A DNA stretch of 7,678 nucleotides from Solimonas sp041612095 (GTDB taxonomy: Bacteria; Pseudomonadota; Gammaproteobacteria; Nevskiales; Nevskiaceae). Positions 1 through 5,432 of this stretch are shown here, one piece after another; position 1 is the stretch's first letter; each line of letters opens with the position of its first letter. The position numbers and the translations under genes were made by a program. The stretch spans positions 1 to 7,678 of the forward strand of contig JBFJJW010000157.1 in the NCBI GenBank assembly GCA_041612095.1, written 5' to 3'. The notes under the pieces are model-generated. The model ran no database searches, had not been told where the DNA came from, and saw nothing but the letters and a program-made list of their open reading frames with translations.

Positions 1-40
1 CCACCAGTATCAGTTTTCCCTGCATTGCCATAGATCTCAT
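1..40 (-). CDS. Possible N-terminus of a divergent gene, cut by window edge
   Basis: On the minus strand an ATG at 40 opens a frame that runs to the window edge without a stop and reads MRSMAMQGKLILV. In-frame ATGs also lie at 31 and 25, so the true start is undecided. A GAGA sequence just before the ATG at 31 is a weak ribosome-binding candidate. The run KLILV is typical of the first beta strand of many alpha/beta proteins, but 13 residues cannot identify a family. It would be transcribed away from trxB, sharing the region 41-283. An open frame this short could be chance, so this is a tentative call. Confidence 0.3.
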   Translation of the reverse strand, partial: MRSMAMQGKLILV

Positions 41-150
41 TAGAAACCCGCGGGAGCATATGAACAAGTGATGACGAATTGGTGACAGGCCCGCCCCCGA
101 AGCGCAAATGTGACCAGCGATCGGCGCAGCCGGCCAGTGGCTTGCTGGTT

Positions 151-179
151 TTGACCGCCGGCCGTGTGCTGCTTAGCAT
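151..179 (+). promoter_or_regulatory. Candidate sigma70-type promoter for trxB-nadC
   Basis: TTGACC at 151-156 matches five of six bases of the -35 consensus. TAGCAT at 174-179 matches four of six bases of the -10 consensus. The spacer is exactly 17 bases. Transcription would begin near 186, leaving an untranslated leader of about 100 bases before the trxB start. No operator is obvious. The call rests on consensus matching alone. Confidence 0.4.
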
Positions 180-283
180 GCGCGCCACTGTAATGAGCGC
201 CAAATTCGGCAATGCCTTCGCTTGAGAACGGCGCGGGAGGCCTCATTCATGACACCTGACATTCATATAAGGCCAGACCCGCC

Positions 284-1240
284 ATGAGCTCCAACCATCA
301 TCGTCTGATCATCCTCGGCTCGGGTCCGGCCGGGTACACCGCGGCCGTATATGCCGCGCGCGCCAATTTGAAGCCGGTCATGATCACGGGCCTGGAGGTC
401 GGCGGGCAGCTGACAACGACCACGGAAGTCGACAACTGGCCCGGCGATGTGGAAGGCCTGCAGGGGCCTGACCTGATGGCACGGATGCAGAAGCATGCCG
501 AACGGTTCGAGACGCAGATTGTCTATGACCACATCCACGAGGTGGATCTCAAGACCCGTCCGTTCAAGCTGCGTGGCGATCAGGGCGAATACACCGCCGA
601 TGCCCTGATCATCAGTACCGGCGCCAGTGCCAAGTACCTGGGCCTTGAGTCGGAGCAGAGCTTCCGCGGCAAGGGCGTATCCGCCTGCGCGACCTGCGAC
701 GGATTCTTCTACAAGAACCAGGACGTGGCGGTGATCGGCGGCGGCAACACCGCGGTCGAGGAAGCCCTGTATCTGGCGAATATCGCGAACAAGGTGACGA
801 TCGTGCACCGTCGCGACAAGTTCAAGGGCGAGAAGATCCTGCACGACAAGCTGTTCAAGCGCGCGGCCGAAGGCAAGGTCGAGATCATCTGGGATTCGAC
901 GCTGGACCAGGTGCTGGGTGACGATTCCGGCGTGACCGGCATGCGCATCAAGAACGTGAAGACCGGCGAACTGCGCGAGATTCCCCTCAAGGGCGTGTTC
1001 ATCGCCATCGGCCATTCTCCGAATACCGCGATATTCGAAGGTCAGCTGGACATGAAGGGTGGCTATATCCAGGTCAAGTCCGGTTCCGAGGGCGATGCGA
1101 CGGCGACCAGCGTGCCCGGCGTGTTTGCGGCAGGCGACGTGCAGGATCATGTCTATCGTCAGGCCATCACCAGCGCCGGCACCGGCTGTCAGGCGGCCCT
1201 GGATGCCGAGCGCTACCTCGACAAGCTGGCCGGACACTAG
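284..1240 (+). CDS. trxB: Thioredoxin-disulfide reductase (NADPH, FAD)
   Basis: This 318-residue protein has the usual length and layout of low-molecular-weight bacterial thioredoxin reductase, the cytosolic FAD enzyme that uses NADPH to reduce oxidised thioredoxin. The N-terminal FAD-binding loop is GSGPAG (12-17), followed by the family segment GGQLTTTTEVDNWPGD (40-55). The redox-active disulfide is CATC, with cysteines at 135 and 138 and Asp139 following. The NADPH domain has GGGNTA (152-157) and the 2'-phosphate-binding HRR (175-177). The third basic position of the usual HRRxxxR is Lys181, a conservative change. AIGHSPNT (241-248) and the C-terminal FAD segment with AAGD (282-285) complete the fold. 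The ATG at 284 gives the expected short N-terminus; the ribosome site is weak, with AAGG at 269-272. nadC follows after 3 bases, suggesting co-transcription. Confidence 0.97.
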   Translation: MSSNHHRLIILGSGPAGYTAAVYAARANLKPVMITGLEVGGQLTTTTEVDNWPGDVEGLQGPDLMARMQKHAERFETQIVYDHIHEVDLKTRPFKLRGDQGEYTADALIISTGASAKYLGLESEQSFRGKGVSACATCDGFFYKNQDVAVIGGGNTAVEEALYLANIANKVTIVHRRDKFKGEKILHDKLFKRAAEGKVEIIWDSTLDQVLGDDSGVTGMRIKNVKTGELREIPLKGVFIAIGHSPNTAIFEGQLDMKGGYIQVKSGSEGDATATSVPGVFAAGDVQDHVYRQAITSAGTGCQAALDAERYLDKLAGH

Positions 1241-1243
1241 GCC

Positions 1244-2110
1244 ATGAACCCGGCGGTCGACCTGCTGGCGGATCTGGCGGCCACCGTTGCCCACGCCCTG
1301 GCCGAAGATGTGGGCGGTGGCGACGTGACTGCGCGCCTGGTGCCTGATCGTCCCGGCATCGCGCATGTGCGGGTTCGGGAATCGGCGGTGATCTGCGGCC
1401 GGCCCTGGGTAGACGAGGTGTTTCGCCAGCTGGACCCTCGGATCGAAGTCCAGTGGCAGGTGGCAGAGGGCCAGCGTGTCGAAGCCGATCAGCGGCTGTA
1501 CAGCCTCGTCGGCCCCGCGCGCCTGCTGCTGACCGGCGAACGTCCGGCGCTGAATTTTCTGCAAACCCTTTCCGGAACCGCCACTGCCGTGGCTCAGTAT
1601 GTGGCTGCCGTTGCCGGCACCGGCTGCGCCATCGTCGATACCCGCAAGACCCTGCCGGGCCTGCGCAACGCGCAGAAGTATGCGGTGAGGCAGGGCGGTG
1701 GCGTCAACCATCGCATTGGCCTGTATGACGGCATCCTGATCAAGGAAAACCACATCGCCGCTGCCGGCGGCATTGCCGCAGCGATCGCCCGCGCGCGCGC
1801 GCTCGAAGCCGGCGTGCCGCTGATGACCGAAGCCGAAAATCTGGACGAAGCGCGCGCCGCGCTGGCTGCCGATGTCGATCTGCTGCTGGTTGACGATTTC
1901 GAGCTGCCGGAACTGCGGCAGGCGGTCGCGCTGACCCGCGCGCACCGCGCAAGGGGCGGCAAGACCCTGATCGAGTATTCGGGGGGGGCACAGCTTGCCA
2001 ACATCCGCGCGCTGGCTGAAACCGGCGTGGACCGCATCTCGATCGGCGCTATCACCAAGCATCTGCGCGCCGTGGATCTGTCGATGCGCTTTGACGAATC
2101 CACGCCTTAG
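1244..2110 (+). CDS. nadC: Nicotinate-nucleotide pyrophosphorylase (quinolinate phosphoribosyltransferase)
   Basis: NadC condenses quinolinate with PRPP and decarboxylates it to nicotinate mononucleotide, the last step of de novo pyridine-ring synthesis before the NAD salvage steps. The 288-residue length is normal. Visible motifs are ALAEDVGGGDVT (18-29), GERPALNFLQ (98-107), DTRKTLPGLR (132-141), GGGVNHRIGL (151-160), KENH (167-170) and SIGAITK (266-272). Arg100, Arg134, Lys135, His156, Arg157, Lys167, Glu196 and Asp217 correspond, with a constant offset of five, to active-site residues I recall for the Mycobacterium tuberculosis enzyme. The motif usually seen as LDN reads VDD (216-218). 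The gene begins 3 bases after the trxB stop and has no strong ribosome site, so it may be translationally coupled to trxB. A run of eight G at 1981-1988 lies inside the coding region. Confidence 0.96.
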   Translation: MNPAVDLLADLAATVAHALAEDVGGGDVTARLVPDRPGIAHVRVRESAVICGRPWVDEVFRQLDPRIEVQWQVAEGQRVEADQRLYSLVGPARLLLTGERPALNFLQTLSGTATAVAQYVAAVAGTGCAIVDTRKTLPGLRNAQKYAVRQGGGVNHRIGLYDGILIKENHIAAAGGIAAAIARARALEAGVPLMTEAENLDEARAALAADVDLLLVDDFELPELRQAVALTRAHRARGGKTLIEYSGGAQLANIRALAETGVDRISIGAITKHLRAVDLSMRFDESTP

Positions 2111-2175
2111 CCGGACCTGCCCGCCCTCCGAAGTCGTACATAACCATAACGCGCTCGCGGTTGCGCGCGGCAAGC

Positions 2176-2199
2176 CGCAGGCAGGCCCTGATGCCTGCG
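2176..2199. other. 8-bp perfect inverted repeat in the nadC/MscS-like gap
   Basis: CGCAGGCA (2176-2183) pairs perfectly with TGCCTGCG (2192-2199) around an 8-base loop. It lies 66 bases after the nadC stop. No run of T follows on the plus strand, so it is not a textbook intrinsic terminator. It could stabilise the 3' end of the trxB-nadC transcript, attenuate read-through or act as a protein site. A second, shorter inverted repeat, TCCGG/CCGGA (2258-2262 and 2270-2274), overlaps the ribosome-site region of the next gene. The rest of this 177-base gap shows no convincing promoter. Confidence 0.4.
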
Positions 2200-2271
2200 A
2201 TGGCATTGCACGAGCGGGCACCGACGAAACCATGATCGCGCCGATGCGGTTCGAATATCCGGCAAATTTCC

Positions 2272-2291
2272 GGAGTAGCATGGCGGCATGA
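2272..2291 (+). promoter_or_regulatory. Ribosome site and overlapping three-codon mini-ORF at the MscS-like start
   Basis: GGAG (2272-2275) sits 12 bases before the ATG at 2288, further than usual. It is only 4 bases before another ATG at 2280. That ATG opens a three-codon frame (ATG GCG GCA TGA) whose stop at 2289-2291 overlaps the gene's ATG as ATGA. Ribosomes could start at 2280, terminate and restart at 2288. Both ATGs are seen directly; any regulatory role is inference. Confidence 0.3.
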
Positions 2292-3103
2292 GTACCTTCC
2301 TCGAAGCCTTAGAAGGGGCCGCCAAGGTCACGACCGAACGCCTGCTGGGTCACCTGCCGGAACTGCTGGGTGCTCTGGCATTGATCGTGTTCGGCTGGCT
2401 GCTGGCGCGGATTCTGCGCCTGGTGACCCGGCGCGGCATCGGCCTGCTTGAATCCCTGCTGTCGCGGGGATCCGGGCAGGCGCGCTGGCGCGCCGGACGC
2501 GCGGCCTCGGTACTGGGCACGACGGTGTACTGGATCGTGCTGTTGTTCTTCGTGACAGCTGCTGCCCAGACCTTGGGTCTGGAGACGTTTACCGACTGGC
2601 TCGCCGGCTTGCTGGACTACCTGCCAACACTGGCGGCGGGTGTGCTGATCATCGCCGCCGGCTACGTCCTGTCGGGGCTGGTCGCGGAAGTCGTGCGGGC
2701 GACGGCGACGGCCTTGGCGCCACCCCAGCGCGCCGCATTGGCGCGGGTCGCCCAGGGTGGCACCTTGATGGTGGCGCTGCTGGTCGGCGCCGACCAGATC
2801 GGCATCAAGGTCACCTGGATCGCGATACTGGCGGTGGTGCTGGTGGCGTCGGTGATGGGGGGCGTGACCTTGGCGGCGAGCTTGGGCGCGCGCGGCTATG
2901 TCGCCAACCTGATCGGCGCCCACTATCTGCGCCAGGCATTTCAGCTCGGGCAGCGGGTGCGGGTCAGCAGCCATGAGGGCCGCATCGTCGACGTCACCGC
3001 CACCTCCCTGGTGCTCGAGACCGAGGAGGGCCGTGTGGTACTGCCGGGGCGGGTCTATCACGATGAAGCCATCGTGCTGATCACGCGCCAGGGCGGCGGC
3101 TAG
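2288..3103 (+). CDS. MscS-like integral membrane protein (mechanosensitive channel family, small form)
   Basis: This 271-residue protein is predicted to sit in the inner membrane. Hydrophobic segments lie at about 24-43, 74-95, 112-134, 155-172 and 175-199. The first carries the pattern FGWLLARILRLVTRRG (35-50), a hydrophobic helix ending in clustered arginines, as in the conserved TM-helix repeat of MscS-related proteins. After the last helix comes a soluble segment (about 215-258) in which LGQRVRV, EGRIVDV and EEGRVVLPG resemble the beta domain following the pore helix of MscS. It is close to MscS in size and has no large extra domains. The likely role is osmotic or ion leak protection, but channel activity is inferred from family resemblance. 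The next gene starts after 8 bases and mgtE follows it, so the three are probably one operon. The start is the first in-frame ATG; its ribosome site is poorly spaced. Confidence 0.8.
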   Translation: MSTFLEALEGAAKVTTERLLGHLPELLGALALIVFGWLLARILRLVTRRGIGLLESLLSRGSGQARWRAGRAASVLGTTVYWIVLLFFVTAAAQTLGLETFTDWLAGLLDYLPTLAAGVLIIAAGYVLSGLVAEVVRATATALAPPQRAALARVAQGGTLMVALLVGADQIGIKVTWIAILAVVLVASVMGGVTLAASLGARGYVANLIGAHYLRQAFQLGQRVRVSSHEGRIVDVTATSLVLETEEGRVVLPGRVYHDEAIVLITRQGGG

Positions 3104-3111
3104 CGGCGCGC

Positions 3112-3972
3112 ATGTCGGTGAAAAGCGAGAACACGCTCAGCCTGGCCTACATGCGCGGGCACCCCGCACAGGCCGCGCGGGTATTGGAGGCACTGCCGGC
3201 TGAGGCCGCCGCGGCGCTGTTTGCGCGCGTGCCGGCGCGCACCGGCTCCGCAGTACTGGCTGCGATGTTGCCGCAAGCGGGCGCGCGCTGCGTGGAGACG
3301 CTCGACGACACCCGTGCGCTGGAGCTGCTGACGCCAATGGGGACGCAACCGACCGTCGCCCTGCTGCGTCATCTGCCCGAGGTGCGGCGCGGCGCGCTGA
3401 TCGCCGGCCTGCCGACCGCGACCGCCTTGGCCTCCAAGCTGCTGCTGGGTTATAGCGACGACACGCTGGGTGCCTGGGCGGATCCCGACGTGGTCACGCT
3501 CGGGGCGCAGACACGGGTGGCCGACGCACTGGAGCGTATGCGGCGCACGCACACCTGCTATCCACTGCTGTTGGTGGCCGACTATCGGCACTGCCTCACC
3601 GGGATGATCGCGCTGACAGACCTGCTGCAGGCCCCGGCGGGCGCGAGCCTGGCGACGCTGTCGCGGCCCGCCAATGCAGTTCTGATCGCCAATGCGCCGC
3701 TATCTGGGGCGGCTGCGCATCCGGGGTGGCAGGACAGTTCCATCCTGCCGGTGGTGGAACCGGGCGATCGGCTGCTCGGGATCATGACGCGTGATGCCTT
3801 GAGCCGCGCATTGCGCCGCCGCCAGGTGCCGGTAGCCGGGAACGACAAGGCCGGCCTGTCGGCGGTGTTCGCGCTGGGCTACTGGCAGGCGCTGGCGGGA
3901 CTGCTGGAAAGCGGGCTGGCGTTGCTGCCTCGGGTGCCAGCCGTAGCCGAGTCAGGTACCGATGAGCGCTGA
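3112..3972 (+). CDS. MgtE N-domain plus CBS protein without the channel pore (truncated MgtE paralogue)
   Basis: This 286-residue protein resembles the cytosolic sensor half of MgtE. Residues about 8-115 form a helical MgtE_N-like domain, and about 116-237 a CBS-pair region ending in LLGIMTRDALSRALRR (221-236). The hinge reads LLGYSDDTLGAWADP (111-125). In the full MgtE next door the matching segment is LLAYPDDSAGRMMDP (115-129), the same L-L-Y-DD-G-DP skeleton. The pore domain is absent. The only hydrophobic C-terminal stretch (about 250-272) contains AGLLESGLA (262-270), which lines up with VGLFESTIA (288-296) in the first membrane helix of the full MgtE, so the gene appears to end just after a relic of TM1. 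It may be a regulatory partner of MgtE, a stand-alone Mg2+ or nucleotide sensor, or a decaying duplicate. It begins 8 bases after the MscS-like gene and overlaps mgtE by 11 bases. Confidence 0.82.
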   Translation: MSVKSENTLSLAYMRGHPAQAARVLEALPAEAAAALFARVPARTGSAVLAAMLPQAGARCVETLDDTRALELLTPMGTQPTVALLRHLPEVRRGALIAGLPTATALASKLLLGYSDDTLGAWADPDVVTLGAQTRVADALERMRRTHTCYPLLLVADYRHCLTGMIALTDLLQAPAGASLATLSRPANAVLIANAPLSGAAAHPGWQDSSILPVVEPGDRLLGIMTRDALSRALRRRQVPVAGNDKAGLSAVFALGYWQALAGLLESGLALLPRVPAVAESGTDER

Positions 3973-5281
3973 AGCCCAGCTTGCGGCCGAGGCAGCGCTC
4001 ACGCAGCGCTTCCTGATCGATTACCCGCATGAGGCGGCGCAGCTGATGGAGGGCATGGCCGCAGCCGAGGCCTCCGCGCTGCTGGCCGCGCAGCCTGCGC
4101 ACGTGGCCTTGCCTGCCTGGCAGGCGCTGGCACCGGATGTCGCGTTGCAGGTGCTGGCGGGCCTGCCGCAGTCTACCGCGCGGCACCTGCTGGAAGCGTC
4201 CGAGCCGGTGGTCAGCGTTGCCATACTCAGCCAGCTGCAGCCGGACACGCGCGAGACCTGGCTGCAGGACCTGAACAAGGATGTGGCCCAGGAGCTGCGG
4301 GCACTGCTGGCGTACCCGGACGATAGCGCCGGGCGCATGATGGACCCACGAATCAGCCCTTTGCGCGGCGCCATGAGCGTGGCCGAGGCAATCGAACGGC
4401 TGCGCCAGATTCCGCGCGAAGGCCTGCGCGAGCTGTTTGTGGTGGATGACGAGGGCCGACTGGCGGGACGGGTGCAAGTGCAGGATCTGGCGTTGGCGTC
4501 GCGTGATCTGCCGCTGAGCGACATCACCCGCAAGGTGTTGGCGGTTGCCAGCGATCTGGACCCGCGAGAGGAGGTTGTGGAGACGCTGCAGGCCCATCCG
4601 ATTACCGGCTTGCCGGTGGTCAACGTCAACGGGCGCTTTGTCGGTGTTATCCGCCACGCCGAGCTGGTCGCGGCAATCGAGCAGGAAAGCAGCCTCGATA
4701 TCCAGACGATGGTGGGTGCGAGCCCTGACGAACGCGCGCTGTCTTCACCGCTGTTCGCGGTCAGGAAGCGCCTGCCGTGGTTGCAGATCAACCTGCTGAC
4801 GGCGTTTCTGGCCTCTGCCGTCGTCGGCCTGTTCGAAAGCACCATCGCGCAGTTCACCGCGCTGGCCGTGCTGCTGCCGGTGGTCGCGGGCCAGTCGGGA
4901 AATGCCGGTGCCCAGGCCATGGCCGTGACGATGCGTGGGCTGGTGCTGCGCGAGATCAGTCTGCGTCATTGGCCGGCGGTAGTTGGCAAGGAAGCGTTGA
5001 CCGGCCTCGTGAATGGACTGGCGATCGCCGTTACCACCGGCCTTGGTGTATACGCCTGGAGCCGCTCGTGGGCGCTGGTCGGCGTCATCATGTTGGCCAT
5101 GGTCATCTCGATGCTGGCTGCGGGTCTGTCCGGGGCCTTGGTGCCGATTCTGCTGCGCCGCTTTGGCCAGGACCCGGCAACAGCCTCATCCATTATCTTG
5201 ACGACGGTCACTGACGTCGTTGGGTTTTCGTCCTTTCTCGGCATTGCGGCCGCGTTTGCGCCGTTGCTGGCCCAGTCCTAG
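3962..5281 (+). CDS. mgtE: Magnesium transporter/channel MgtE
   Basis: MgtE is a homodimeric inner-membrane Mg2+ channel whose cytosolic N and CBS domains close the pore when Mg2+ is plentiful. This 439-residue protein has the full order: helical N domain (about 10-114), hinge LLAYPDDSAGRMMDP (115-129), CBS pair (about 130-243), plug-helix region (about 244-268) and five membrane helices (about 272-294, 298-325, 340-363, 371-399 and 410-436). The pore domain starts with RLPWLQIN (270-277), has GLFE (289-292) and QSGNAGAQA (311-319) in TM2, and ends with TTVTDVVGF (414-422). Asp418 matches the pore aspartate (D432 in Thermus thermophilus MgtE as I recall). Positions usually GG and T/S in the GGNAGTQ motif are Ser312-Gly313 and Ala317. 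AGGT (3954-3957) is well placed for the ATG at 3962. The 11-base overlap with the preceding gene implies translational coupling. No M-box riboswitch is visible upstream of the cluster. Confidence 0.95.
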   Translation: MSAEAQLAAEAALTQRFLIDYPHEAAQLMEGMAAAEASALLAAQPAHVALPAWQALAPDVALQVLAGLPQSTARHLLEASEPVVSVAILSQLQPDTRETWLQDLNKDVAQELRALLAYPDDSAGRMMDPRISPLRGAMSVAEAIERLRQIPREGLRELFVVDDEGRLAGRVQVQDLALASRDLPLSDITRKVLAVASDLDPREEVVETLQAHPITGLPVVNVNGRFVGVIRHAELVAAIEQESSLDIQTMVGASPDERALSSPLFAVRKRLPWLQINLLTAFLASAVVGLFESTIAQFTALAVLLPVVAGQSGNAGAQAMAVTMRGLVLREISLRHWPAVVGKEALTGLVNGLAIAVTTGLGVYAWSRSWALVGVIMLAMVISMLAAGLSGALVPILLRRFGQDPATASSIILTTVTDVVGFSSFLGIAAAFAPLLAQS

Positions 5282-5341
5282 CGTCCGCCGCGCCCGTGCG
5301 CAGTGAGGGTCTCGCAGACTGGCGACAGGGGTACGGATATC

Positions 5342-5400
5342 GGGTAACGTTATCCGCGCCTTCCGACGGGCCAGCGTCCGCGGACCTGAGATTGATCAAT
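5342..5400. promoter_or_regulatory. Cluster of three palindromes upstream of the DUF1631 gene
   Basis: Three dyad-symmetric sites fall within 59 bases. GGGTAACGTTATCC (5342-5355) contains the perfect 8-bp palindrome TAACGTTA and one mismatched outer pair. GTCCGCGGAC (5376-5385) and ATTGATCAAT (5391-5400) are perfect 10-bp palindromes. They lie between mgtE and the DUF1631 start at 5433, where a promoter and operators are expected. No good -35/-10 pair was found; GCGACA (5322-5327) and TAACGT (5345-5350) with a 17-base spacer is the best and is weak. The different palindromes do not look like copies of one binding site. Confidence 0.35.
5365..5390 (+). repeat. Upstream motif copy A (GGGCCAGCGT...ACCTGAG)
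   Basis: GGGCCAGCGT (5368-5377), six bases, then ACCTGAG (5384-5390), preceded by GAC. The same two blocks in the same order occur at 7298-7319 before pyruvate carboxylase with a five-base spacer. Here the copy ends 42 bases before the DUF1631 start codon and overlaps the GTCCGCGGAC palindrome. It may be a shared control element or a chance match in GC-rich DNA. Confidence 0.35.
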
Positions 5401-5432
5401 GTCCTTATGTTGCGTGGTCTGCAGACAATCGT

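Noticed and set aside
133..152. A hairpin GCCAG/CTGGT followed by four T, like a terminator
   Set aside because: The stem is only five pairs with one wobble, the T run is short, no plus-strand gene ends there, and it overlaps the candidate trxB promoter.
1789..1802. Alternating GC run inside nadC as a Z-DNA or repeat element
   Set aside because: It is explained by Ala-Arg codons in a high-GC gene, is short and keeps the frame.
2248..2262. GGTTCGAAT, resembling a tRNA T-loop
   Set aside because: The flanking bases do not form the T-stem, and there is no acceptor stem, anticodon arm or CCA in the expected places.
263..2281. A 672-residue open frame on the minus strand, antisense to trxB and nadC
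   Set aside because: It lies opposite two genes with full catalytic motifs, mirrors their GC-rich codon pattern, and has an Arg/Gly/Ala/His-rich composition with no recognisable domain.
2111..2287. A magnesium-sensing M-box riboswitch before the mgtE cluster
   Set aside because: I see none of the conserved M-box core and only two small hairpins. The gap also precedes the MscS-like gene, not mgtE itself.
1995..2291. A 98-residue plus-strand frame spanning the nadC end and the gap
   Set aside because: It overlaps the conserved nadC C-terminus in another frame and has no recognisable content. Only its last three codons are discussed, as a mini-ORF.
5391..5400. ATTGATCAAT as an FNR/Anr-type box
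   Set aside because: That consensus needs four bases between TTGAT and ATCAA; here the half-sites overlap directly.
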